Source of the DNA: Hyphomicrobiales bacterium
Lineage (GTDB): Bacteria > Pseudomonadota > Alphaproteobacteria > Rhizobiales > Rhizobiaceae
Length of the DNA: 64,000 nucleotides
Direction of reading: 5' to 3'
NCBI GenBank assembly: GCA_900473685.1
Contig: UCNE01000013.1
Coordinates: forward strand, 62,001-126,000
Part shown: piece after piece, positions 34,386 through 43,778 of the stretch
How the letters are laid out: the number at the start of each line of letters is the position of its first letter
Position numbering within the stretch: position 1 is the stretch's first letter
Position numbers and translations under genes: made by a program
The notes under the pieces: generated by a model
Databases searched by the model: none
The model's input: the letters and a program-made list of their open reading frames with translations, nothing else
Told to the model about the DNA's origin: nothing

Positions 34386-35459
34386 TCACCCCTGCCGCTT
34401 AGCCCGCGAAAGTCCATGTTCGATCAGCCGGTCGATGATCTCGGCATAGGCAATTCCGCTTGCAGCCAAAGCCTTGGCATACATGCTGATATCGGTGAAA
34501 CCCGGGATGGTGTTGACCTCGTTGACCACTGCGCTCATGTCTGGCCGTACGAAAAAGTCGATACGGGCCATGCCGTCGCAGCCAAGGGCCCTGAAAGCTG
34601 CCTGCGCCATTGATCTCAGCTTTTGCGCGATTTCGTCCGGCAGCTGCGCCGGAATACTTAAGATGGCGCCATCCGGATCGATATATTTGGCATCATAGCT
34701 GTAAAAACCGTGGCCGCCGGCAGGGATGATTTCTCCTGGCAGCGAGGCGATCAGCGAGCCGTCAACTTGTTCAAGAACACTGAACTCGATCTCCCGCCCC
34801 TGGATGAACTCCTCGACGAGGATTTTCTGGTCGTGGCGGAAGCCTTCCGCGAGCGCTGTCCGGAAATCGTCGTGCGTTCGAGCCTTGCTGACACCGACGG
34901 ATGAGCCCTGCCGGGCAGGTTTGACGAAAACAGTCGATCCCAGCACTGCGGTCACATCATCGAACGAGGGAGCGTCACCCTGGCGGAACGTCAGTGAACG
35001 CGCCACCGGCAATCCGGCTTCGTTCAGCAGGCGCTTGGCCACATCCTTGTCGATCGCCGTCGCCGACCCCAGAATTCCGCATCCGGCAAACGGCACCATC
35101 GCCACCTCGCAAAGCCCCTGCACAGAACCATCCTCGCCATGCGGCCCGTGCAGAACCGGAAACAGAATATCGACCGATGGCAATTCCTGGATAGGTCCGC
35201 CTTCAGCAACACGGAAAAGCCGGCCACGGCCGCCGGGCAAAAGGCAGACTTGCGTAGTCACCAACGGCAAAGGGTCCGGCAAGGCTCTGCCGGCAAGTTC
35301 CTGCAGCAGCCATTTGCCCTGCCGGTCGATCAGAATGGGCACCACATCATATTTTTCCGGATCGAGCGCCTTGAACACATTGCGCGCCGAAAGAACCGAA
35401 ACATCATGTTCGGCGGAACGGCCACCAAAGAGAACTGCAACCCGTAGCTTTGAATTCAT
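34386..35459 (-). CDS. ddl: D-alanine--D-alanine ligase
   Basis: Ddl makes the D-Ala-D-Ala dipeptide of peptidoglycan. The 357-residue protein, of the longer DdlA type, opens with VAVLFGGRSAEHDVSVLSA and has the ATP-grasp elements VFVKPARQGSSVGVSKA, VEEFIQGREIEFSVLE and VNEVNTIPGFTDISMY, the last with the Mg ligands. HGPHGEDGSVQGL binds the first D-alanine. A standard minus-strand unit with its own terminator; it is not in the dcw (mra) cluster. Assignment is firm. Confidence 0.96.
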   Translation of the reverse strand: MNSKLRVAVLFGGRSAEHDVSVLSARNVFKALDPEKYDVVPILIDRQGKWLLQELAGRALPDPLPLVTTQVCLLPGGRGRLFRVAEGGPIQELPSVDILFPVLHGPHGEDGSVQGLCEVAMVPFAGCGILGSATAIDKDVAKRLLNEAGLPVARSLTFRQGDAPSFDDVTAVLGSTVFVKPARQGSSVGVSKARTHDDFRTALAEGFRHDQKILVEEFIQGREIEFSVLEQVDGSLIASLPGEIIPAGGHGFYSYDAKYIDPDGAILSIPAQLPDEIAQKLRSMAQAAFRALGCDGMARIDFFVRPDMSAVVNEVNTIPGFTDISMYAKALAASGIAYAEIIDRLIEHGLSRAKRQG

Positions 35460-35659
35460 TCGTGCGCTCGCAATATCCTGGGAGGGGTCGCTGCGCCTCG
35501 GCTAAAGGGCGGAAACCCTTCAGACGAGCGGTGCAGCGCGTGACAACCGTAGATGCAATCGCGAAACAGGCCTTTTTACGACAACGGGAAGTCGGCCAAG
35601 AATATCCTGGCGAATGGTAAACATCAGGGTCTTGGCCGGTTGACGGCCGACAGCACAGA

Positions 35660-38260
35660 TCAGCTGTCGAGCATTTCCCTGACGGCAACAGCGAGTTGCT
35701 TCAGCGAAAAAGGCTTGGGCAGGAAGCCGAATTTGGCGTCGGCCGGCAGGTTTCGGGCAAAGGCATCCTCGGCATAGCCGGAGACGAAAATGAACTTCAG
35801 GTCGGGATAGGACTTGCGGATTTCCTTGAGCAGGGTCGGCCCGTCCATTTCCGGCATGACGACGTCGGACACGACGATATCGACAGCGCCATCCAGCTCT
35901 GCCATGACTTCAAGCGCCTCGACGCCGGACCCGGCCTCATGCACCGTATAGCCGCGGGTTTCCAGCATGCGTTTGCCGCCGCGGCGCACCGCCTCTTCGT
36001 CTTCCACCAGAAGAACGACAGCCGAGTTGCCGGTGAGATCCGTCGGCTCCGGCTTGACCGGTGCTTTGGCGGCAAGTGCTGCCGCGGCCTGCGCCTCGCC
36101 GGCTTCGCCCGGCAACGGCGCTTCTTCGATGTAACGCGGCAGGAGAATACGGAACGTCGTGCCCTTGCCGACTTCGGATTCGGGATAGATGTAGCCACCG
36201 GACTGCTTGATGATGCCATAGACCATCGACAGCCCAAGCCCTGTGCCCTTGCCGACTTCCTTGGTGGTGAAGAACGGCTCGAAAATCTTGTCGAGGATTT
36301 CCGGCGGTATGCCGGTCCCCTGGTCCGCCACTTCGACCATCACATAGTCATCGACCGGAAGCTCGCGCAGATTAAGTGCGGCGACTTCGGCTGCGGGTAG
36401 ATTGCGGGTGCGCAGCGTGATGACGCCGCCATCGGGCATCGCATCGCGCGCGTTGACCGCCAGGTTGAGCACAACCTGCTCGAACTGGCCGAGATCGGTG
36501 CGCACCGGCCAGAGATCGCGGCCATAATCAACCTCGAGCTTGACGTTGGTTCCGGTCATCCGATCGACCAGCATGCGCAGGTCGCCAACCACATCGGTCA
36601 TCGACAGCACGGTCGGCCGCATCGTCTGCTTGCGCGAGAAGGCGAGCAACTGGCGCACAAGCACGGCCGCACGGTTGGCGTTGCGCTTGATTTCCATCAG
36701 GTCAGCAAAGCTTGCATCCGCCGGCCTTGCCGACAAAAGCAGATGGTCGGACGACAAAAGGATCGCCGTCAGCACGTTGTTGAAGTCATGCGCGATCCCG
36801 CCCGCGAGCGTTCCGACAGCATTCATCTTCTGCGTCTGCGCCATCTGCGTTTCGAGCGCCTTCTGCTCGGTAATCTCGACCGCATAGACGATCGCCGCCT
36901 CTTCCGGCGCCTGGTCGCTCTGGTCGATCACGGCGTTCACATAGAAGCGGAAATGCCGCGCATCGTCTGTCGGGTGAAGCGAATCGATCGGCGCGATATC
37001 CCCCTGCCGGTCCTTGGCGGCATCCAGCGCATCGCGCAGCCGGGTCCGGTCGGTATCGTGGACAAAGGCCTCCAGCAGCGCGCCGTGCTCCATGTCGTCC
37101 TGCGAGACGACGGCGGAGAACAGCTTGAGGAACGGCGCGTTGGTGCGCAGAATCCGGCCGTCGCCATCGACGGACGCGATCGCCATCGGCGTATTGTTGA
37201 AGAAGCGGGTAAAGCGCATCGCGGCGATCGAGGCCGACTGGTCGCTTTCGTCGTCGTTCGAGCGGGCCAGAACGATGGTGCGGCTTTCGCCAGGCGCGCC
37301 GTCGCGGGCCGAGGAAACCCGGTGCACCATGCGCACGGCAAAACTCTGGCCATTGGCCTTGCGCAGATCGAGATCGAGCGTCTTGGTTTTTTTCAGGCCC
37401 GGTTCGGCCTGCACCGACTGGACCAGCGCCAGCCCCTCGCCTGCAACGAGATCGGCGATCGTCATCGATCCCGGCTGGAACTTGGTCAGATCCAATCCAA
37501 GCCAGTCGGCAAGCGTGGCGTTGACGTAGAAAATCTCGCCCTTCTTGCCGGCCGAGAAGAAGCCAGCCGGAGCGTGATCGAGATAGTCGATCGCGTTCTG
37601 CAATTCCTTGAAAAAGCGCTCCTGATCGTCGCGCTCGGAGGTGATGTCTGAAATCTGCCAGATATAGAACGGGTTACGCTCGCCGTCTTCGAGCGGCAGG
37701 ACCCGCGCCTTCAGGCGAAACCAGTGCGCGCCGGACCCGGCCGAACCACCAGCGGATCGCAACGGCTTCAAAAGCCGGAATTCTTCATGGCCGGCCTTGC
37801 CCTCGTGCAGACCGTTGGTCAGCCGGTAGATCGCCTCCGTTGCTTCGCGATTGCGCGAGAGGATCGTTTCGAGCGACTGGATTTCCGTCGCCTTGGTCGC
37901 GCCTGTCAGTGCGCCATAGGCGGCATTGGCATAAATGATCCGGCCCTTGCGGTCGGTCACCAGAGTGCCGTCCTGATGACCGTCGAGGAATGCGCGGGCC
38001 AACTCATCCGGGCGCGACTGCGGCATCACCTCGATGAAGCCGATGACCGAGGACACCAGGAAGAAAATGCCGACCATGGCCAGCACGCCGAGAATGCCGA
38101 GAACGATCTGGTTTTCCAGTTGGTTCTTGAAGATGACGAAGGCGACGGCCGATCCGGTCAGCACGATGGCAAGCAGAATGATCCGCAGCACGGTGCCGGG
38201 CCGGGTTCCACGGTCTACAATCGGCATGTGATAGTCACCTGCCTGCCGCAATTTCGTCAT
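35660..38260 (-). CDS. cckA: Cell-cycle hybrid histidine kinase CckA
   Basis: CckA passes phosphate through ChpT to CtrA and CpdR, setting the alphaproteobacterial cell cycle. The 866-residue protein has two N-terminal membrane segments ([19 protein letters not shown] and [18 protein letters not shown]), PAS-type regions (about 100-480), the HisKA motif with the phosphorylated His in [14 protein letters not shown], an ATPase domain ([23 protein letters not shown]), and a C-terminal receiver ([15 protein letters not shown] with the Asp). ATG 38260 has GAGGG upstream; the longer frame is rejected. The full domain order is intact. It diverges from a FliO-like gene. Confidence 0.95.
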   Translation of the reverse strand: MTKLRQAGDYHMPIVDRGTRPGTVLRIILLAIVLTGSAVAFVIFKNQLENQIVLGILGVLAMVGIFFLVSSVIGFIEVMPQSRPDELARAFLDGHQDGTLVTDRKGRIIYANAAYGALTGATKATEIQSLETILSRNREATEAIYRLTNGLHEGKAGHEEFRLLKPLRSAGGSAGSGAHWFRLKARVLPLEDGERNPFYIWQISDITSERDDQERFFKELQNAIDYLDHAPAGFFSAGKKGEIFYVNATLADWLGLDLTKFQPGSMTIADLVAGEGLALVQSVQAEPGLKKTKTLDLDLRKANGQSFAVRMVHRVSSARDGAPGESRTIVLARSNDDESDQSASIAAMRFTRFFNNTPMAIASVDGDGRILRTNAPFLKLFSAVVSQDDMEHGALLEAFVHDTDRTRLRDALDAAKDRQGDIAPIDSLHPTDDARHFRFYVNAVIDQSDQAPEEAAIVYAVEITEQKALETQMAQTQKMNAVGTLAGGIAHDFNNVLTAILLSSDHLLLSARPADASFADLMEIKRNANRAAVLVRQLLAFSRKQTMRPTVLSMTDVVGDLRMLVDRMTGTNVKLEVDYGRDLWPVRTDLGQFEQVVLNLAVNARDAMPDGGVITLRTRNLPAAEVAALNLRELPVDDYVMVEVADQGTGIPPEILDKIFEPFFTTKEVGKGTGLGLSMVYGIIKQSGGYIYPESEVGKGTTFRILLPRYIEEAPLPGEAGEAQAAAALAAKAPVKPEPTDLTGNSAVVLLVEDEEAVRRGGKRMLETRGYTVHEAGSGVEALEVMAELDGAVDIVVSDVVMPEMDGPTLLKEIRKSYPDLKFIFVSGYAEDAFARNLPADAKFGFLPKPFSLKQLAVAVREMLDS

Positions 38261-38594
38261 AAGGCCCTCGTTTTTCAACCGTGCCATGCACGTCCGGAAT
38301 GAACGTGCGGGTTCGGCCGCAATGCTCGGCTCAACGGCAGCCGGGGCGAATCTGCAACCCGCGCCGGCGGACCGCGAAACACCAAGCAAGAATCATCTTT
38401 ACCAGCCGCAGGGAAGAGCAGAAAGCATCTCTGTGAAAGGCATTGCGGTCAATTCACAGGGAATGTCCCGCAAAACCTCGCCGAAGCTGGAAACAGCGCT
38501 ACATTGGCGCTAGGACAATGACCGGCACTGTTTATTGCGACCTGAAAAAGCCGTCAAACCGGCCTATGCCGCAGTTCATGAAGGAGTAGACCAT

Positions 38595-39578
38595 ATGATC
38601 GAAGATATCGTTGGTAACAACGGTACCCGTTTCATCATTGCGGCGGGCGCTGTCGCTCTTGGCCTGCTTTGCCTGGTCGCCGTGCTCCGGTTCATGCGCA
38701 ACAGGCCGTCCTCGCCCTTCATCCGTGGCGGCAAAAACCGCCAGCCGCGGCTTGCCGTGCTGGATGCGGCAGCAATTGATACGCGCCGGCGCCTCGTGCT
38801 GGTGCGGCGCGACGATGTCGAACATCTGATCATGATCGGCGGACCGACCGACGTGGTTATCGAGAGCCGGATCGCATCGCAAAGCATGCCCATGCAGCAA
38901 GCGGCTGTTACAGCCGCCGTGGCGGAGCCGGTGGCCGCGCGCCCGGCAGTCGAACGCCGTCCCGCCCCCCAGCCGGAAACCAAGGCAGCGCCCGTTTCAA
39001 ACATGGGGGTTTCCGGCATGGGACAGGTTCTCTACGGCGAAAGCGCCGATGCCGCAACGCCGCCAACACGCGCTGCTCAGGTGAGACCCCAGCCGGAGAG
39101 CGCAGCGGCCGTGCGCCAGGTGGTTCCCGAACGCCAGGTTCCCGCTCAGCCTCGCCCTCAGCCGGCGGCAACTGCCACAACGCCGCCAGTGTCGATCGAA
39201 ACGGCCGGATCGCCCGAAGACATTCTCGATGCCGCACGATCGCGCGTTCTCGCCGCCAACCAGCCCGCTGCACTACCTCGGCCTGTGCAGGCAGCGCCGG
39301 TCACTGCAGCCGTGCAGGCGCCGGTCATCGCCAGCCAGAAAGATACGTCCGCACTGGAATTCGAGCGCATTCTCGATGCCGAGATCACCGGTGACCTTGG
39401 CAAATTGACGATCGATGACGTTCGCATCGAAGCCGACAAGCGGACCAATACCGTCTCGCCGGCACCTGCCGCACGGCAGGAACCACGGCTCGGTGCTCAA
39501 GGCAACCGCACGGAGCCAACGCTGGAAGACGAGATGAACCGCATGCTGAACGAGATTGCCGTTACCCGGAAGACCTGA
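38595..39578 (+). CDS. FliO/MopB-type flagellar assembly-like protein
   Basis: A 327-residue protein with one N-terminal membrane segment (RFIIAAGAVALGLLCLVAVL) and a short conserved cytoplasmic domain (LVLVRRDDVEHLIMIGGPT, then VVIESRI), which is the FliO fold that helps assemble the flagellar export gate. The rest is a long Ala/Pro/Gln-rich low-complexity linker and an acidic C-terminal end (EDEMNRMLNEIA). True FliO proteins are much shorter and sit in flagellar clusters; this one is alone. A flagellar role is thus tentative. AAGGAG precedes ATG 38595; a longer frame is rejected. Confidence 0.72.
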   Translation: MIEDIVGNNGTRFIIAAGAVALGLLCLVAVLRFMRNRPSSPFIRGGKNRQPRLAVLDAAAIDTRRRLVLVRRDDVEHLIMIGGPTDVVIESRIASQSMPMQQAAVTAAVAEPVAARPAVERRPAPQPETKAAPVSNMGVSGMGQVLYGESADAATPPTRAAQVRPQPESAAAVRQVVPERQVPAQPRPQPAATATTPPVSIETAGSPEDILDAARSRVLAANQPAALPRPVQAAPVTAAVQAPVIASQKDTSALEFERILDAEITGDLGKLTIDDVRIEADKRTNTVSPAPAARQEPRLGAQGNRTEPTLEDEMNRMLNEIAVTRKT

Positions 39579-39611
39579 GCGGCCAGCGCCGGACAAGCAA
39601 ACCGCAAACAA

Positions 39612-39646
39612 ACAAAAACGGCGCGATCATCTCGCGCCGTTTTTGT
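39612..39646. terminator. Bidirectional terminator between FliO-like and dksA
   Basis: A perfect 15-bp stem (acaaaaacggcgcga with tcgcgccgtttttgt) with a 5-base loop lies between convergent genes. Confidence 0.92.
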
Positions 39647-39663
39647 GTTCATGACTGAAAAGA

Positions 39664-40083
39664 TTACTCGTCGCGGTAGACTTTTTCCCGCCGCTCGTGA
39701 CGCTCCTGCGCCTCGATCGACAAGGTGGCGATTGGTCTGGCGTCGAGACGCTTGAGCCCGATCGGTTCACCGGTTTCTTCACAGTAGCCGTATGTGCCCT
39801 CGTCAATTCTCTGAAGGGCCGCATCGATCTTGGAGATCAGCTTACGTTGCCGGTCGCGTGCCCGAAGCTCGATGGCCCGGTCAGTTTCCGACGATGCTCT
39901 GTCTGCAAGATCAGGGTGGTTTGCACTTTCCTCAGCCAGATGCCCGAGCGTTTCCCGGGCCTCGCGGAGGATGTCATTTTTCCAGGCGTTCAGCTTTGCT
40001 CTAAAATATGCCCGCTGGTTGGTATTCATGAATTCCTCGGTCTCAGACAAGACAAAGGAACTAAGATCGATCTTCTCACTCAA
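39664..40083 (-). CDS. dksA: DksA-type RNA polymerase regulator, TTG start
   Basis: A 139-residue DksA, which acts with ppGpp at RNA polymerase. The coiled-coil and the C-terminal finger are visible: NQRAYFRAKLNAWKNDIL, RASSETDRAIELRARDRQRK and YGYCEETGEPIGLKRLDARP. Three of the four zinc cysteines of the classic finger are replaced (Cys-Thr-Ser-Ala pattern), so only one Cys remains; rhizobial DksA is commonly of this kind and is functional in Sinorhizobium. The start is a TTG at 40083 preceded by CAGGAGA, giving the standard N-terminus LSEKIDLSSFVL. An ATG at 40029 and an ATG 48 bases further upstream (40131) are poorer. Confidence 0.9.
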   Translation of the reverse strand: MSEKIDLSSFVLSETEEFMNTNQRAYFRAKLNAWKNDILREARETLGHLAEESANHPDLADRASSETDRAIELRARDRQRKLISKIDAALQRIDEGTYGYCEETGEPIGLKRLDARPIATLSIEAQERHERREKVYRDE

Positions 40084-40580
40084 CGCGATTCTCCTGAAGA
40101 ACATCTCATGTGCGGCGGTGTATAGACCCATGCACGCGCCGTTTCAAGTCTTTGAAAAACAGCCCACCGTTTTTTAAGCCTTGCTTACTTGAAAGGCTAA
40201 CAGGCTAATATTTCATCAAAATTACAGATTTTGATTTTTTCACGAAATTGTCTTGCTGGCGGCATCCGGCCTCCATCATCAAAGCTGCAGTTTTACGACA
40301 GCAAATGGTCGCGCGCGGCTTTCTCCAAGTTTCGAGCAGCACAAGAAACAGGCAGATCCTTTTTTCATGTCGTTCGCTACAAAGGCAAAAGTGCGCTCAT
40401 ACCTTGCTTCATCGCCCCAAAACGATCGGTCACTTCCGGCGCACCGTTTCGAAAAACAGACCCTCACGGCTTGATCTTTCACCGGTCCCGGCGGACAAAG
40501 CCGTTACCGAACTGAACAATCGACGCCACTGCCCGGATTGAAGTCGCTTCGGGCGGCAATGCCATTTCCAGGATGTCCCC
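40084..40580. other. Divergent intergenic region, AT-rich, no supported gene
   Basis: About 500 bases separate dksA from the SixA-like gene. The left 170 bases are AT-rich, with runs such as cattttcatcaaaattac-type sequence, and probably hold the dksA promoter. Three overlapping plus-strand frames of 73-97 codons (40231-40541) in different phases are not supported by ribosome sites or codon use. No hairpin terminator or named RNA is seen. Confidence 0.45.
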
Positions 40581-41111
40581 ATGCCCGCTGCGTCTGCTCC
40601 GGTTTTTCGCCTTTATCTCCTCCGGCATGCCAAGGCCGCCTGGACATTGCCGGGACAGAGGGATTTCGACCGGACACTGGATGACATCGGCTTTGCCGAT
40701 GCCGAGATCGTTGCTGGCATGGCGGCAGACCAGGGCCTGCGGCCGGATCTCGTTCTCTGCTCGACCGCCGTTCGCTGCCGGCAGACGGCGGATGCTTTCC
40801 GGCGCGCCATGACGGAAGATATGGATATCCGCTATGTCGATGAACTCTATGCCGGTGGAGTAAGCATCTATCGCGACATCATCGGCAGTCAGGACCCTGC
40901 CCTTTTGACGCTCATGGTGGTCGGTCACAATCCAGTGATTGAGGAAATCCTGCGCGAAATTCTCGGCGATGAGGCCGCAGCCGAGGCCGCACCAGCGGGT
41001 TATCCTCCTGGCGCGCTTGCCGTGATCGACTTCGATACGCACCCTTCCGATGGCGTCCTTCCGCTTGGGACTTTGACGGCATGGCTCGATCCGGACCGTC
41101 ACAACGGGTGA
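40581..41111 (+). CDS. SixA-like histidine phosphatase
   Basis: A 176-residue member of the histidine phosphatase (phosphoglycerate mutase-like) superfamily, SixA branch. The RHG-type motif is LLRHAKAAW with the catalytic His at about residue 16, and the second His is in VVGHNPVIEE. SixA-type enzymes remove phosphate from phosphohistidine on carrier proteins. The active site is complete. It diverges from dksA and precedes the YcjX gene by about 115 bases. The target phosphoprotein is unknown; Hpt or PTS-Ntr proteins are possible, by inference. Confidence 0.87.
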   Translation: MPAASAPVFRLYLLRHAKAAWTLPGQRDFDRTLDDIGFADAEIVAGMAADQGLRPDLVLCSTAVRCRQTADAFRRAMTEDMDIRYVDELYAGGVSIYRDIIGSQDPALLTLMVVGHNPVIEEILREILGDEAAAEAAPAGYPPGALAVIDFDTHPSDGVLPLGTLTAWLDPDRHNG

Positions 41112-41226
41112 CTGCTGTTTACCAACCGCATGCCGTAACCTTTATTCGACCACCCCGGCGCACTATATCGCAAACCAGATATATGGCCGCAAAGCCGTAC
41201 CCCACGCATATCCGAGGCCCGAAATC

Positions 41227-42702
41227 TTGCCGCCATTCATGACCCGCTTCACTGATGACGCAAAACTTGCGCTCGACACGCTAACCGACCGCGCATCGGG
41301 TTTCGTCAATCCAACCTTGCGCCTGGGCGTCACCGGCCTTTCCCGGGCGGGCAAGACCGTGTTCATCTCGTCGCTGGTCCACAATCTGCTGAACGGCGGC
41401 CGCCTGCCGGTCTTCGAGGCCGTCCGATCTGGGCGGGTGTCGAAAATCCGGCTGGAGCCGCAACCGGATGATGCGGTGCCGCGCTTCCAATATGAGGACC
41501 ATATTACAGCGCTTGTGCGCGACCGGCTCTGGCCGGATTCGACCCGGGCGATCTCGCAATTGCGCATCACACTCGATTATGAGAGCGCCAGCGGCTGGAA
41601 CCGGGTCTTTTCGCCCGGCAGGCTGTCGATCGACATCGTCGACTATCCGGGCGAATGGCTGCTCGATCTCCCCTTGCTTACCCAGGATTTTCGCACCTTC
41701 AGCCGACACACGGCAGATCGTGCCCAAACCGGTATTCGCGCGGAACTGTCGGCAGACTGGCTGACGCTGGCCTCGTCGCTGGATGTGACCGCGCCCGCCT
41801 CCGAGACAGATGCACGCGCACTCGCAGAGGTCTTCACCCGTTATCTGCGGGCCTGCAAATCCGACGAACGTTCGCTGTCGACACTGCCGCCCGGCCGGTT
41901 CCTGATGCCTGGCGACCTCGAAGGTTCACCGGCCCTGACCTTCTCGCCACTACCGAACCTTCCAGAAGGCCGTGCGCCAAAAGGCTCGCTCTGGGCGATG
42001 ATGGAGCGGCGTTACGAGGCCTACAAGACCCATGTGGTCAAACCGTTCTTCCGCGAGCACTTCGCGAGGCTCGACCGGCAGATCGTGCTGATCGACGCGC
42101 TGCAGGCGATCAACCGGGGGCCGGAATCGCTGCTCGATCTGGAAAGCGCGCTGGCCGATGTCCTGGCGAGCTTCCAGCCCGGAACCAATTCCTTCCTGTC
42201 GTCCTTTCTCACGAAACGGATCGACAAGGTGCTGATCGCCGCCACCAAGGCCGACCATCTGCACCACGAGAGCCACGACCGGCTTGAGCGGATCACCGAA
42301 CGCCTTGTCCGCCGCGCCGTCGAGCGCATCGGCATGAGCGGCGCTGGCCTTGAGGTCATGGCCATAGCGTCCGTCAGGGCAACACGTGAGGCAACCGTCG
42401 AGCACGATGGCCACACGCTTCCGGTTATCGTCGGCACACCGATCGCGGGTGAAACCATCAATGGCGAAACGTTCGATGGCGAACGGAAAACAGCGATATT
42501 TACCGGTGACTTACCGAAGAATCCGGATTCACTTTTTCAAGACCTGGAATCAAAGCCGGAAGAAAGCCTGGTGCCGGATCTCAGCTTCGTCCGCTTCCGC
42601 CCACCCCATATCGAGGAGACCGGTGGCGGCCTGAAATTGTCCGTCCCGCATATCCGGCTCGACCGGGCCATGCAGTTCCTGTTCGGAGACCGGCTGGCAT
42701 GA
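41227..42702 (+). CDS. ycjX: YcjX-family P-loop protein
   Basis: A 491-residue predicted nucleotide-binding protein of the YcjX/DUF463 family. Walker A is GVTGLSRAGKTVFISSLVHNL (in part GLSRAGKTVFISSLVHN) near residues 35-53, with the second block DIVDYPGEWLLDLPLL. YcjX is a stress-induced GTPase-like protein in E. coli, with YcjF as its partner, and the same partner follows here. The start is uncertain: TTG at 41227 has GAGG nine bases upstream, whereas ATG at 41239 lacks a site. Its stop overlaps the ycjF start (ATGA). Precise function is unknown. Confidence 0.85.
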   Translation: MPPFMTRFTDDAKLALDTLTDRASGFVNPTLRLGVTGLSRAGKTVFISSLVHNLLNGGRLPVFEAVRSGRVSKIRLEPQPDDAVPRFQYEDHITALVRDRLWPDSTRAISQLRITLDYESASGWNRVFSPGRLSIDIVDYPGEWLLDLPLLTQDFRTFSRHTADRAQTGIRAELSADWLTLASSLDVTAPASETDARALAEVFTRYLRACKSDERSLSTLPPGRFLMPGDLEGSPALTFSPLPNLPEGRAPKGSLWAMMERRYEAYKTHVVKPFFREHFARLDRQIVLIDALQAINRGPESLLDLESALADVLASFQPGTNSFLSSFLTKRIDKVLIAATKADHLHHESHDRLERITERLVRRAVERIGMSGAGLEVMAIASVRATREATVEHDGHTLPVIVGTPIAGETINGETFDGERKTAIFTGDLPKNPDSLFQDLESKPEESLVPDLSFVRFRPPHIEETGGGLKLSVPHIRLDRAMQFLFGDRLA

Positions 42703-43778
42703 GCGACACGCCAAAAATTCCGCAACGGAAACCCGCCGTGTTCACGATCGGCAACGATCCATCCACGTCCACCGAAAAGCCGGCCCCGGCAAAACGTTCA
42801 CCGGCCAGTTTCGACGACAGGATCGTCATGACGGCCGATGCCGATGATCCGTTTGCGGCAACCACCAGCGCCCTGCCCGGCATGCTGGAAGCAGAGCCGC
42901 GCAAGCGGCGATTCTCGTTCGCCAAGCTTGCAGCCGGTGCATTGAGCATCCTCGTATCGCTGGCTGTCGGCCAGTGGATCGACAGCCTCGTGCGTGATCT
43001 TTTCACCCGGGCAGACTGGCTCGGCTATCTCGCCCTCGCGACCGTCGCGGTCGGCCTGATCGCTTTCCTCATCATCATCGCCCGCGAATTGTCGGGGCTG
43101 ATGCGGTTGAATGCCGTGCAGGCGCTCAAACAGGAGGCGATCGATGCCAGCCTGTCACAGACGGCAAAACCGGCGCGGCAGGTGATGGCACACCTCGTCC
43201 ATCTGCTGGCCACCAAGCCACAGACAGCGCGCGGGCGGCTACGGCTGAAGGAAACCGAAACCGAGATCATCGACGGCCCACACCTGCTCGACCTGACTGA
43301 GCGCGAGTTACTGACGCCGCTCGATCGCGAAGCCAGAGGTTTGATCCTCAACGCGTCCAAGCGCGTTTCGATCGTGACGGCCGTCAGCCCGCGCGCGCTC
43401 GTCGATCTCGGTTATGTCATTTACGAATCGGCGCGGCTGATTCGGGCGATGGCTGATCTTTACGGCGGCCGGCCGGGCACATTGGGATTGCTGCGGCTGA
43501 TGCGCGACGTCATTGCTCACCTCGCGGTCACCGGATCGATTGCGGCCGGTGATAGCTTGATCCAGCAGGTGCTGGGCCATGGCCTGGCCTCGAAACTGTC
43601 GGCAAGGCTTGGCGAAGGCGTCATCAACGGCCTGATGACGGCGCGCATCGGCATCGCCGCCATGGATCTGTGCCGGCCGATGCCGTTCCGGGCACTCAAA
43701 CGCCCCGGCATCGGTGATTTCATCGGCGACCTGACGCCCGGATCATCAAGGACGAGGACACCGGAAGGCGACGGCTAG
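42699..43778 (+). CDS. ycjF: YcjF-family (DUF697) membrane protein
   Basis: A 359-residue inner-membrane protein. After a disordered N-terminus of about 70 residues, two membrane segments (LAAGALSILVSLAVGQWI and YLALATVAVGLIAFLIIIA) lead into the DUF697-like C-terminal part, including VSPRALVDLGYVIYESARL and RPGTLGLLRLMRDVIAHLAV. It overlaps ycjX by four bases and ends against the convergent Moco oxidoreductase gene: their stop codons share the palindrome CTAG. The YcjX-YcjF pairing is conserved across proteobacteria. Role in envelope stress is suspected but unproven. Confidence 0.86.
   Translation: MSDTPKIPQRKPAVFTIGNDPSTSTEKPAPAKRSPASFDDRIVMTADADDPFAATTSALPGMLEAEPRKRRFSFAKLAAGALSILVSLAVGQWIDSLVRDLFTRADWLGYLALATVAVGLIAFLIIIARELSGLMRLNAVQALKQEAIDASLSQTAKPARQVMAHLVHLLATKPQTARGRLRLKETETEIIDGPHLLDLTERELLTPLDREARGLILNASKRVSIVTAVSPRALVDLGYVIYESARLIRAMADLYGGRPGTLGLLRLMRDVIAHLAVTGSIAAGDSLIQQVLGHGLASKLSARLGEGVINGLMTARIGIAAMDLCRPMPFRALKRPGIGDFIGDLTPGSSRTRTPEGDG

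Noticed and set aside
40231..40541. Three overlapping 73-97-codon frames in the dksA-sixA intergenic region
   Set aside because: They lie in all three plus phases with similar lengths, as expected from composition, and none has a ribosome site.
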